The translations under genes and the position numbers were made by a program. From Flavobacteriaceae bacterium (GTDB lineage: Bacteria; Bacteroidota; Bacteroidia; Flavobacteriales; Flavobacteriaceae): DNA of 64,000 nt. The stretch spans positions 1 to 64,000 of the forward strand of contig JAQWJJ010000002.1 in assembly GCA_029248405.1 (NCBI GenBank), read 5' to 3'. Under the pieces are notes generated by a model that saw only the letters and a program-made list of their open reading frames with translations, searched no databases and was not told the origin of the DNA. Positions 1 through 8,015 of the stretch are shown one piece after another. The stretch's first letter is position 1. Each line of letters opens with the position of its first letter.

Positions 1-243
1 AATTTCGGTAAAATTACCCAGACCGTCATTGCTATATAACGTAGTTTTGTCGTTGGTTAAATTACCATCTGGACCTGTGATTAGTAGGTCAAGGTCTCCA
101 TCATTATCGATATCTGCCATAGCACAAGCGCCATGTCTAGAATCATACAAATTAGTTGTTGTGTCTTCCTCGAGATTTATAGACTGAGCAATAGATGTTA
201 AAGGAGATAGAGCTATTAAAATAAGTAAGTTGTTAATTTTCAT
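1..243 (-). CDS. FG-GAP/VCBS repeat secreted protein, C-terminus cut by window edge
   Basis: Only the first 81 residues are in the window; the gene continues past base 1. It opens with a classical signal peptide (MKINNLLILIALSPLTSIAQ, cleavage probably after the final Ala-Gln). Around residues 48-56 there is an Asp-rich calcium-loop motif, DIDNDGDLD, typical of FG-GAP/VCBS beta-propeller repeats. In Bacteroidota such proteins are surface-exposed or secreted, often through the type IX system, and serve adhesion or polymer binding. The C-terminus, where a sorting domain would lie, is not visible. Family assignment is good; the specific role is unknown. Confidence 0.75.
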   Translation of the reverse strand, partial: MKINNLLILIALSPLTSIAQSINLEEDTTTNLYDSRHGACAMADIDNDGDLDLLITGPDGNLTNDKTTLYSNDGLGNFTEI

Positions 244-476
244 TTTCTGATATTATTTATTTTGTTTGTTAACGGTTAGTATATGAAAAGTAGGCGATTT
301 CTAAGCACTAAACTTTCGGATAAGCACAAACTTTGATTTATAGTTTTACATTTCAAATTAACCCTGTCATCCCGACTGATTATATTAATTAATTCAAAGA
401 CACTTTGCGACCATTAGGTCAACGGTGTCTTTTTTATTGGCAGCATACTGAGGTACAGCAGCATGCAGAATTAGTC
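244..476. other. Intergenic region with one hairpin
   Basis: No convincing gene is present between the FG-GAP gene and the S41 protease gene. The only structure seen is a hairpin at 396-435: arms AAAGACAC (396-403) and GTGTCTTT (425-432), an inner GACC/GGTC pair, and a T-run on the plus strand. It lies just beyond the S41 stop codon. On the minus strand, which that gene uses, it lacks a clear U-tract, so it may be only a transcript-end structure. Confidence 0.4.
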
Positions 477-1895
477 CTAGCGGTACATTATGCTTTGCCA
501 AGGGTCCTGTTCAATGACCAATTCTTGAGTGTCTCTTGTGCGTGGAGTGGGCATGGGCAGTCCAGTAATCTCGGCGATGGCCACCGCCAAAAGTGGTTCT
601 GAAATAGTGCCTAGGAGGCCAAGATTGTCAAATGCTTCGGATAACGTGATGGTTGGTGCAAGTCCATCGATGTAATCAGTATATCCCGCAGCGTTTAAGG
701 TTTTGAAGACTAACGGCAGCATGGCATAACGGTGTCCCGTATTGGCCAAGCTCCTGCTGAAAGAAGGCGCAGGCGCATCATAAAGTAAAAATGAGGCTTG
801 AAATTTGCCGCGCGTGGCCGTGCCAATTTGTACGACATCAATATAAGGTTGGAGACCATTAATGACGAGTTCACTCGCAGAGGCACTGCGCTCTGAGGTC
901 AGTATGTAAACACGGTTAAGGTTCAGACTATTGAGGGCGGTGCCATTGTCCATGTCATCGACAAAAAGACCAGGCGAGGCATAAACCTCCTGGCGGTCGC
1001 TGTTCCACTGCTCATTATAAAAAACCTGCCCTGTAAATTGCCCTGTAATCATGCTGGCGAGGTAAGTGGCGGTTTTGACGGAGCCGCCTCCGTTATAGCG
1101 CAAGTCAAGCACTAATTCATCGACTCCTTGGGCTAAAAACTCCCCAAAAGTATTATTGAGAGACTGATCAAATTCGTTAGTAAAGGCATTGTACATGAGA
1201 TAGCCAATTTTTTGGCCATTAGTCTCAAGGACCGTGCTCAGGTGAATTGGATTTTCGGTCAGTTGCGCTTTGACCAAGGTCGTAGACTGGCCGGTGTTAC
1301 TGATTGTTGTGCCATCGTAAGTGGCCCAGCTTAAGGTGTACGCGTCCGGATTGAGTAAATCTGCATAATTGGCGTCGGTCAAGGCGATACCATCGACCGC
1401 GTTAAAGATCATGCCTCGCGTCACTTGCGCGTCACTTGCGCTGCTGTTCGGCAAAACATAACGTACATAGCCGAAAAGGCGGCTCGCATCATTTGGATAA
1501 TAGACCAGGCCATACATCATTCCATTGGTCAGCCTCACCCCGGCTAAGGCATTTTCTAAATCAAAATAATCATCTTCTAAATAGCTGAAATAATCCTGAC
1601 TGCTGGTCAGCGCGGCAAAACATTCTTCTGGTGAATTGAATTCAGACAAATAGGCCAGTCGCTCTCCCTGGTCTGCAAAAGCATTATTTTGAAGGTTTGG
1701 AATATCCTCTTTATAGAGATAAAAAAAGTTCAAGCCTCGCCAAATGAAGTCATTAATTTCTGTTGTGGATGCGGCAACGAAATTGTCATCCTGATCTTCA
1801 AAACAAGATTGTAGTAAGCCACATGACAGGCAAACAGACAGCATAATGGCCCATAACTTATGGCGCTGGGGTTTTGGCTTATGGCTTTTCATCAT
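477..1895 (-). CDS. S41 family C-terminal-processing-type peptidase, lipoprotein
   Basis: 472 residues. The N-terminus carries a lipoprotein signal with a lipobox (LLQSC, Cys31), so the protein should be membrane-anchored and face the periplasm or surface. A PDZ-like segment spans roughly residues 115-190. The S41 catalytic core follows, with LDLRYNGGGS at about 263-272 and SASASE at about 337-342 carrying the nucleophilic Ser; the general base Lys is not securely placed by eye. Members cleave near the C-termini of envelope proteins. The gene starts 10 nt after purB on the same strand, so the two are probably cotranscribed. Its substrate is unknown. Confidence 0.85.
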   Translation of the reverse strand: MMKSHKPKPQRHKLWAIMLSVCLSCGLLQSCFEDQDDNFVAASTTEINDFIWRGLNFFYLYKEDIPNLQNNAFADQGERLAYLSEFNSPEECFAALTSSQDYFSYLEDDYFDLENALAGVRLTNGMMYGLVYYPNDASRLFGYVRYVLPNSSASDAQVTRGMIFNAVDGIALTDANYADLLNPDAYTLSWATYDGTTISNTGQSTTLVKAQLTENPIHLSTVLETNGQKIGYLMYNAFTNEFDQSLNNTFGEFLAQGVDELVLDLRYNGGGSVKTATYLASMITGQFTGQVFYNEQWNSDRQEVYASPGLFVDDMDNGTALNSLNLNRVYILTSERSASASELVINGLQPYIDVVQIGTATRGKFQASFLLYDAPAPSFSRSLANTGHRYAMLPLVFKTLNAAGYTDYIDGLAPTITLSEAFDNLGLLGTISEPLLAVAIAEITGLPMPTPRTRDTQELVIEQDPWQSIMYR

Positions 1896-1905
1896 TCGGA
1901 ATTGA

Positions 1906-3249
1906 TCAAATACCGGTATAATTACTCGGGGTGATGTTGTTCATCTCTGTCTTTATGGCGTCACTCACAGAGAGTTCTGTAATAAAGGCTTTGATGGTTT
2001 TTTCTGTAATCGCTTCGTTGGTTCTGGTCAGGCCTTTGAGTGCTTCATAGGGATTTGGATATCCTTCTCTCCGCAGTATTGTCTGGAGTGCTTCGGCAAC
2101 AACAGCCCAGTTTTTTTCTAGATCTTGTTCCAGTTTATCGTTGTTGAGCAATAGTTTGCCCAGTCCTTTTTGTGTCGCCGCAAAACCAATCAAAATATGG
2201 CCTAGTGGCACACCAATATTGCGCAAAACAGTACTGTCTGTCAAATCTCTTTGCAGTCGGCTGATCGGCAGTTTTTCTGACAAATGGGTCAAAATGGCAT
2301 TGGCAATGCCCAGATTCCCTTCACTGTTTTCGAAATCTATTGGGTTGACCTTGTGTGGCATGGCAGAGGATCCTATTTCACCATCTTTAATTTTTTGTTT
2401 GAAATAATCCATCGAGACATAGGTCCAAATGTCTCGGTCTAGGTCAATCAAAATCGTGTTGATTCTTTTGAGTTGATCAAAAAGACCAGCCATATGATCG
2501 TAATGCTCAATTTGAGTCGTAGGAAACGAGTGGTGCAGACCAAGTGTTTTGCCGACAAACCTTTGTCCGAAATTTTGCCAATCGATTTCGGGATAGGCGA
2601 TGTGGTGTGCGTTAAAATTTCCCGTCGCACCACCAAATTTGGCCGCATGCTTGGTGTGGTTCAGTCCCTCGATTTGCTCATCAAGTCGCGTGACAAACAC
2701 TGCAATTTCTTTGCCCAGCCTTGTTGGTGAGGCCGGTTGGCCGTGAGTTCTTGCCAGCATCGGTATGTGCGCCCAATCTTTTGCTAATGCGTCTAGCTGA
2801 TCCCGTAAAGCCAATAAAGTGGGGTGGTAAACCTGTTCAACAGCATCTTTTAAACTTAAGGGAATGGCCGTATTGTTGATGTCTTGTGAAGTCAGTCCAA
2901 AATGGATGAATTCTTTGAATTGCTCCAGGCCGAGGTGCTCAAATTTCGTCTTGATGAAATATTCGACCGCCTTGACATCGTGATTGGTGGTCTGTTCGAT
3001 GTCTTTGATATTTTGGGCGTCTGCAATTGAAAAGTCTTGATAGATCTTCTTTAATGCCCCAAAAAGGTCGCGGTCAAAACTAGCGAGCTGTGGCAAAGGA
3101 AGTTCTACTAAGGCGATGAAATACTCAATTTCAACTTGCACTCGGTATTTGATCAGCGCTTCTTCTGAAAAGAAGGGGACCAGTGATTCGGTTTTGGAGG
3201 CGTAACGCCCATCAATTGGAGAAATGGCTTGTAAACTAGACTGCGACAT
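1906..3249 (-). CDS. purB: Adenylosuccinate lyase
   Basis: 447 residues. Catalyses two fumarate-releasing steps of purine synthesis: SAICAR to AICAR, and adenylosuccinate to AMP. Family signatures are clear: TSQDINNT (120-127), RTHGQPASPT (167-176, catalytic His) and the fumarase/lyase signature GSSAMPHKVNP (293-303). The length and the N-terminus reading SPIDGRYASKT match the E. coli-type PurB. The longest frame extends 21 codons upstream to 3312, but a TATCTTTG -7 box at 3269-3276 lies inside that extension, so the start at 3249 is preferred. It sits downstream of a HEAT-like gene and directly upstream of the S41 peptidase. guaB, elsewhere in this window, serves the sister branch of purine synthesis. 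Confidence 0.96.
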   Translation of the reverse strand: MSQSSLQAISPIDGRYASKTESLVPFFSEEALIKYRVQVEIEYFIALVELPLPQLASFDRDLFGALKKIYQDFSIADAQNIKDIEQTTNHDVKAVEYFIKTKFEHLGLEQFKEFIHFGLTSQDINNTAIPLSLKDAVEQVYHPTLLALRDQLDALAKDWAHIPMLARTHGQPASPTRLGKEIAVFVTRLDEQIEGLNHTKHAAKFGGATGNFNAHHIAYPEIDWQNFGQRFVGKTLGLHHSFPTTQIEHYDHMAGLFDQLKRINTILIDLDRDIWTYVSMDYFKQKIKDGEIGSSAMPHKVNPIDFENSEGNLGIANAILTHLSEKLPISRLQRDLTDSTVLRNIGVPLGHILIGFAATQKGLGKLLLNNDKLEQDLEKNWAVVAEALQTILRREGYPNPYEALKGLTRTNEAITEKTIKAFITELSVSDAIKTEMNNITPSNYTGI

Positions 3250-3268
3250 AGTGACATTTTTCAAAAAA

Positions 3269-3276
3269 CAAAGATA
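3269..3276 (-). promoter_or_regulatory. Candidate -7 promoter element of purB
   Basis: Minus-strand TATCTTTG matches the Bacteroidota TAnnTTTG consensus exactly. Transcription would start near 3265, leaving a leader of about 16 nt before the purB ATG. No good TTG element is seen 18-20 nt upstream, so support is from one box only. An 8-bp inverted repeat (3318-3325 with 3340-3347) flanks the stop codon of the upstream gene. Confidence 0.45.
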
Positions 3277-3338
3277 CATAACCCTTGGGAGTTGGCCATT
3301 GAAAAATGACACTTTTCAAACCCTATTAGCGGTGCTTT

Positions 3339-3896
3339 TTAGGGTTTTCTGAGATGCCTCAATATGGTCTTACCTCTGGCCTGAAATCCAGGAGATCCGG
3401 TCATGATGTGGTCCTCTAAATAGACCTTGAGCGCCTGATGTGCCCAGGAAGAATGCTTGCCGATTTCATAAACGATGGTCATGGCCCTGGCCTTAGTAGA
3501 GGTTTGCAAATCATTGAGGAGCCAGTCAAAACTAATCTCTAATAATCGGTTGTTTTGCTCTTGATTCAGGATCTCTTTTGATGCCTCATTTGGTCGATAC
3601 TTCAAAATCAAAATCTCCAAAACATGAGCGATTGCTCTGGCTGTAGGTGGCGCAATAGGCGTGTCAAGTCCCGAAATAAGCCGCCCTAATTGAGGTTGGA
3701 CCACGTCTGAGTCGATCACGGCGATCATCTCCAAGACATAAGCAGCTTTTGTGGCTCTGGGGTCCTTTACGACAAAACACCACTTGATCAATTCTGGAAT
3801 AGTCTCTGGGTGACTCATGACCCAGTTGGCACTGGCCAAGCGTTCTTGGCGCGTTGCTCTCTCGAAATAAATATGCTTCCAAAGCTCTTGAGACAT
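3339..3896 (-). CDS. HEAT-repeat-like helical protein found beside purB
   Basis: 185 residues, predicted all-helical and soluble with no signal peptide. It begins MSQELWKHIYFERATRQERLA and consists of helix pairs resembling HEAT/ARM repeats, which usually serve as binding scaffolds. I recognise it only as a conserved Bacteroidota protein that often accompanies purB; no catalytic motif is visible. The ATG at 3896 is chosen over an in-frame TTG at 3902. This start codon shares the palindrome CATG (3894-3897) with a possible divergent ATG of trmH. It probably heads an operon with purB and the S41 gene. Function unknown. Confidence 0.7.
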   Translation of the reverse strand: MSQELWKHIYFERATRQERLASANWVMSHPETIPELIKWCFVVKDPRATKAAYVLEMIAVIDSDVVQPQLGRLISGLDTPIAPPTARAIAHVLEILILKYRPNEASKEILNQEQNNRLLEISFDWLLNDLQTSTKARAMTIVYEIGKHSSWAHQALKVYLEDHIMTGSPGFQARGKTILRHLRKP

Positions 3897-3960
3897 GTCC
3901 AAAAATACTAAATCACAGCACCAAGAGGTAAACCGCAGTCATTTTTTTATCTTGCACGAC

Positions 3961-4623
3961 ATGGAAAAAGCCTTGCTGCATTACTTGCAAACATTCCTTA
4001 CCGAGCGACGAAAAGGACTATTCAATAAAGCACTGGCCAATCGCACGCGGCACTTCACTGTGGTCACTGAGGATGTTTATCAACTGCACAATACCAGTGC
4101 TGTCATGCGCAGCTGCGATGTGTTTGGAATTCAAGATTTGCATGTCATTGAAGCCAAACTCGGCAAGCGAGTAGATAGGGAAATCGCCATGGGGGCCCAA
4201 AAATGGGTAGACATCCATAGACACCATAACACAAAAAATTGCTTGACAGAACTCAAAAAACAGGGGTATGCCATCGCCGCTACAACGCCTCACGGCCAGG
4301 CCATAGAATTAAAGGATTTCGATGTGCGCCAAAAAACGGCAGTTGTTTTTGGCACCGAAACTCAAGGCGTCAGTGCAGAAACACTGCAACAGGCAGATCT
4401 TTGCGTTAAAATTCCGATGTATGGATTTACGGAAAGTCTTAATATTTCAGTTTCTGCAGCCATCATTCTTCAGGATATCGTCTCTAGAATGCATCAAAGT
4501 GACATTTCCTGGGGCCTTAGTGACAGAGAGTGCGGCGAGATTGCAATGCGCTGGACTAAGGCCAATATTAAGGGTGTTGATCAAATAATCGAGCGCTATC
4601 ATCAAAATAATAACGACCTATGA
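3961..4623 (+). CDS. trmH: tRNA (guanosine-2'-O-)-methyltransferase, SpoU family
   Basis: 220 residues from the chosen start. SPOUT-class enzyme that methylates the 2'-O of guanosine 18 in the D-loop of tRNA using SAM. All three SpoU motifs are visible: NTSAVMRSCDVFG (44-56, with the catalytic Arg), VVFGTETQGVS (128-138) and IPMYGFTESLNISVS (151-165) forming the knotted SAM site. The frame stays open to an ATG at 3895, but that ATG overlaps the start codon of the divergent gene; the internal ATG gives the usual family length. The stop overlaps the next start as ATGA, so translation of rdgB is probably coupled. Confidence 0.9.
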   Translation: MEKALLHYLQTFLTERRKGLFNKALANRTRHFTVVTEDVYQLHNTSAVMRSCDVFGIQDLHVIEAKLGKRVDREIAMGAQKWVDIHRHHNTKNCLTELKKQGYAIAATTPHGQAIELKDFDVRQKTAVVFGTETQGVSAETLQQADLCVKIPMYGFTESLNISVSAAIILQDIVSRMHQSDISWGLSDRECGEIAMRWTKANIKGVDQIIERYHQNNNDL

Positions 4624-5204
4624 AACTTGTTTTTGCCACACATAACCTTCATAAATTTGAAGAAGTCAGAACCATGATGCCTTTAGGCATAGAGCTTTTG
4701 AACCTTAATGATATTGGCTGCTTTGAGGATATTCCAGAAACTGCATCAACCATAGAGGGCAATGCACAAATCAAAATGGAATACGTCAAAGAGCATTATG
4801 GTTTTGATTGTTTTGCCGACGATACAGGTCTAGAAGTCACAATCCTCAATGGGGCTCCAGGAGTCTATAGTGCACGTTATGCTGGCCCTGAGAAAGATGA
4901 TCGAAAGAACATGCAGCAATTACTTTTGGCCCTGAAGGATGCGGCGGACCGATCGGCACAATTCAAAACGGTCATCGCCCTCTGTTTTAGGGGACAGACT
5001 ACACTGATTACTGGTATTTGTCGTGGAGAGATTACTCAAGCACCCATGGGCAATAAGGGTTTTGGGTATGATCCTATTTTTTGTCCAGAGGGTGGAGCCA
5101 CAACATTTGCGCAAATGAGCCAGGAGGAAAAGGCAACCATTGGTCATCGGGGTCGTGCCATAAGACAATTATTGGCTGTTTTGAGTGCGTCAATCGATGC
5201 ATAG
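4620..5204 (+). CDS. rdgB: RdgB/HAM1 family XTP/dITP diphosphatase
   Basis: 194 residues, the usual family size. Hydrolyses non-canonical purine triphosphates (dITP, XTP) to monophosphates so they are not built into DNA or RNA. Recognised by the N-terminal ATHNLHKFEE nucleotide-binding segment, FADDTGLEV (about 65-73, metal-binding Asp) and GAPGVYSARYAG (78-89), plus the late GFGYDPIF and HRGRA motifs. The start is fixed by the 4-nt overlap with trmH. Cytoplasmic house-cleaning enzyme. Confidence 0.95.
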   Translation: MKLVFATHNLHKFEEVRTMMPLGIELLNLNDIGCFEDIPETASTIEGNAQIKMEYVKEHYGFDCFADDTGLEVTILNGAPGVYSARYAGPEKDDRKNMQQLLLALKDAADRSAQFKTVIALCFRGQTTLITGICRGEITQAPMGNKGFGYDPIFCPEGGATTFAQMSQEEKATIGHRGRAIRQLLAVLSASIDA

Positions 5205-5217
5205 ACCAGCGTGGGTA

Positions 5218-5247
5218 TTGTTTATCCAAAGAATAGACGTACTTTCG
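5218..5247 (+). promoter_or_regulatory. Candidate promoter of the DEAD-box helicase gene
   Basis: TTG at 5218-5220, a 19-nt spacer, then TACTTTCG (5240-5247), seven of eight positions agreeing with TAnnTTTG. The start would be near 5251, giving an unusually long leader of about 95 nt. That leader contains a 7-bp inverted repeat, GTGTTGT at 5272-5278 with ACAACAC at 5318-5324. Confidence 0.5.
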
Positions 5248-5346
5248 CGCCAAATTCCTCAGGGTGGGGAAGTGTTGTGATCAAAGTAAGGGGTATTCTG
5301 GTAAAGTTTGCTTTTAAACAACACATCAACGAATAACTTATTACTT

Positions 5347-7140
5347 ATGTCAACATTTCAATCACTTGGGTTGGAGGAAAATTTCCTGCAAGCCATAAAT
5401 GACCTTGGCTTTGAAAAACCAAGCGAGGTCCAACAAAAAACAATTCCTCTTTTATTGAGTCAAGATACCGATATGGTTTCTTTGGCCCAAACCGGTACAG
5501 GGAAAACAGCGGCTTTTGGGTTTCCGATGCTCCAGAAAATTGATGTCGAGCGCCGTCAAACTCAGGGACTCATTTTGTCGCCAACGCGCGAATTGTGTAT
5601 GCAAATTACTGCCGAATTAAAACTTTATGGTAAATACCTAAAAGGGCTTAATGTCGTCGCAATCTATGGAGGAGCGAGCATCACAGAGCAAGCCAAGCAA
5701 ATCAAAAAAGGAGCTCAAATTGTGGTCGCGACGCCCGGTCGTATGAAGGACATGATCGGCCGAAGATTGGTCGATATTTCTCAAATCGACTATTGCGTAT
5801 TGGACGAGGCAGACGAAATGTTGAACATGGGATTTTATGAGGATATCACAGAAATTTTATCCCATTCTCCACGGGAAAAAAATACATGGTTGTTCAGTGC
5901 GACTATGCCCAAGGAGGTTGCGTCTATCGGTAAAAAGTTCATGAATAATCCTTTGGAGGTAACCATAGGCACTAAGAATGTTGGTGCATCCAGTGTCTCC
6001 CATGAGTTTTTCATGGTCAATGCCAAGGACCGTTATCAAGCTTTGAAGCGTCTTTCGGATGCCAATCCAGAAATTTTTTCTGTTGTTTTTTGCCGGACCA
6101 AGCGCGATACGCAGAAGGTTGCGGAAATGCTCATTGAAGATGGTTATAATGCCGCAGCATTGCACGGAGATTTGAGTCAAAATCAAAGAGATGTTGTGAT
6201 GAAGTCATTCCGCAGCAGACAAATTCAAATGTTAGTTGCGACTGATGTTGCTGCTCGTGGTATTGATGTCGATGACATCACTCATGTGGTCAATTATCAA
6301 TTGCCTGATGAAATTGAAACCTACACCCATAGAAGTGGTCGAACAGGCCGGGCCGGCAAAACAGGAACTTCATTGGTCATCATCACCAAAAGCGAATTGC
6401 GCAAAATCAAGGCGTTAGAGAAAATTCTGCAAAAATCATTCATCAAAAAGGAAGTGCCTTCGGGTATGGAAATCTGCGAAAAGCAGTTGTTCCACTTGGC
6501 CAATAAAATCAAAGACACGGAGATCAATCATGATATTGATGTGTATTTGCCGAAAATCAATGATGTTCTCGAATCGTTCTCTAAGGAGGAGTTGATCAAG
6601 AAGGTCTTTTCTGTCGAATTTACGCGCTTTTATAATTATTATAAAAAGGCCAAAGACTTGAATATCGATCATAGCGGTGATCTGAAAAATGTACAGGAAA
6701 AATCGTTTTCAGAAAAAAGCACCCGATTTTTTGTCAATTTAGGGCGTAAGGATGATTTGCAATGGATGGACCTCAAGGATTTGATCCGCGAGATCACAAA
6801 ATTGGGCAAGGATGAGGTATTTCATGTTGACACGATGGACACGTTTTCGTTTTTCAACACTGATGTGGCACATGCGGATCAAGTGATGGAGGCGTTCAAG
6901 GAGGTCTACTATCACGATCGTCTTATTGAAATTGAAATTTCAGCCGATCGCGGCCGTCAAGGTGGTCGTCCAAGTAAAAAAGGCAAGCCCTCGGGAGGTT
7001 TTAGAGACAAAAAGCGCGGAGGATCTGACAAGAAAAGAGGCGGTTCAGAAGCCCAAGGAAAATTCCAAGGCAAGAGTCGTCGCCCTCAAGAGCGTCCAAA
7101 GGCAACCGGAACAGGTGGTAAACGCCGACGCCGCATGTAG
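5347..7140 (+). CDS. DEAD-box ATP-dependent RNA helicase with DbpA-like RNA-binding domain
   Basis: 597 residues. RecA-like core with Q motif (GFEKPSEVQQ, 21-30), Walker A AQTGTGKT (47-54), DEAD box (153-156), SAT (184-186) and motif VI HRSGRTGRAG (328-337). A DbpA/CsdA-type RNA-binding domain lies at about 459-535, and a Lys/Arg/Gly-rich basic tail at 536-597. Such enzymes unwind RNA during ribosome assembly and cold adaptation. The frame opens at 5308, but the ATG at 5347 (MSTFQSLGL) matches family starts. The gene has its own candidate promoter and a long leader, as cold-shock helicases often do. CsdA/DeaD type is likelier than a strict DbpA. Confidence 0.93.
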   Translation: MSTFQSLGLEENFLQAINDLGFEKPSEVQQKTIPLLLSQDTDMVSLAQTGTGKTAAFGFPMLQKIDVERRQTQGLILSPTRELCMQITAELKLYGKYLKGLNVVAIYGGASITEQAKQIKKGAQIVVATPGRMKDMIGRRLVDISQIDYCVLDEADEMLNMGFYEDITEILSHSPREKNTWLFSATMPKEVASIGKKFMNNPLEVTIGTKNVGASSVSHEFFMVNAKDRYQALKRLSDANPEIFSVVFCRTKRDTQKVAEMLIEDGYNAAALHGDLSQNQRDVVMKSFRSRQIQMLVATDVAARGIDVDDITHVVNYQLPDEIETYTHRSGRTGRAGKTGTSLVIITKSELRKIKALEKILQKSFIKKEVPSGMEICEKQLFHLANKIKDTEINHDIDVYLPKINDVLESFSKEELIKKVFSVEFTRFYNYYKKAKDLNIDHSGDLKNVQEKSFSEKSTRFFVNLGRKDDLQWMDLKDLIREITKLGKDEVFHVDTMDTFSFFNTDVAHADQVMEAFKEVYYHDRLIEIEISADRGRQGGRPSKKGKPSGGFRDKKRGGSDKKRGGSEAQGKFQGKSRRPQERPKATGTGGKRRRRM

Positions 7141-7216
7141 TGCAGACCAGGTTTTAATTTTATCTTTTTTGGCGTAGCTTTTGCTTAGAATTGGTTAATT
7201 TTAACCCATTCACGCT

Positions 7217-8008
7217 ATGAAAACACCCCGACTTTTAATATTGCTTTGGTTGCTCCCGCTGGGAGTGACTGGACAGGAAACTCAAGAAACTCAGGAAGAC
7301 CCGGGAACCATTATCAATGGTATTGTCATCAATGACGCTACGGATAAGGTTTTGGAGAATGTCAATATTGTCAACCTCAACAAGGTTTTGGGCACTACGA
7401 CTGATGCAGAGGGTGCATTTAAATTGCGCGCTTCAGTCAACGACACACTGTTTTTTTCGTATTTGGGATTCAGAAGCATCCGAGTGCGGGTGACAAATGA
7501 TTGGCTGAAGTACGACCACATTAAGGTCAAAATGACCGAGTTAGGTATTGCTTTGGAGGAAGTTGTTGTCAAGCCAGTGCAACTCACGGGTTATGTAGAG
7601 GTTGATGCTAAAATAATTCCTATTTACGACGACTATCGCTACCGTATTGCCGGGTTTGGAGGGGGTTATGAAGGAGGCAATACCCAGCCAGGAGCGGTGA
7701 CTAAGGTCTTGAGCGCTTTGTTTAACCCAGCGGATTTTTTGTATAATGTATTTGGTAAACGGCCAAAGCAAATGCGGAAACTAAAGCAAATGAAGCGCGA
7801 TGATGAAATCAGAAATTTGCTTCAGTCCAAATTTGATCGAGAGACATTGATGGCTGTGTTACAACTCGAAAAAGCGGATATTGATGAAATTCTCAACAAC
7901 TGTAGTTATTCTGTAGAGTTCATCAGAACAGCAAATGACTTACAGATTTTGGATGCCATAAGTGAGTGTTACGAAGAATACCGAATTTTGAATCGGGAAA
8001 AGAATTAA
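7217..8008 (+). CDS. Secreted protein with carboxypeptidase-like regulatory domain
   Basis: 263 residues with a signal peptide ending near GVTGQ (20). Residues about 31-115 form a carboxypeptidase-regulatory-like beta-sandwich (INGIVINDATDKVLENVNI, then TTDAEGAFKLRA, then YLGFR), the domain that precedes many TonB-dependent receptors. No barrel or plug follows. The C-terminal half is charged and helical and I do not recognise it. Probably a periplasmic or outer-membrane-associated protein of unknown function. It is followed 7 nt later by the aldehyde dehydrogenase gene. Confidence 0.75.
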   Translation: MKTPRLLILLWLLPLGVTGQETQETQEDPGTIINGIVINDATDKVLENVNIVNLNKVLGTTTDAEGAFKLRASVNDTLFFSYLGFRSIRVRVTNDWLKYDHIKVKMTELGIALEEVVVKPVQLTGYVEVDAKIIPIYDDYRYRIAGFGGGYEGGNTQPGAVTKVLSALFNPADFLYNVFGKRPKQMRKLKQMKRDDEIRNLLQSKFDRETLMAVLQLEKADIDEILNNCSYSVEFIRTANDLQILDAISECYEEYRILNREKN

Positions 8009-8015
8009 ATCAATT

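Noticed and set aside
396-435. Hairpin with plus-strand T-run
   Set aside because: No plus-strand gene ends upstream and the U-tract is on the wrong side for the S41 gene, so I do not call it a terminator.
1418-1439. Tandem duplication of an 11-nt unit (GCGTCACTTGC)
   Set aside because: Two copies within the S41 PDZ region; the frame remains intact and the protein looks normal, so it is probably chance.
3895-3960. N-terminal extension of TrmH
   Set aside because: The extra 22 residues overlap the divergent start codon and are not part of the SpoU fold; kept only as an alternative.
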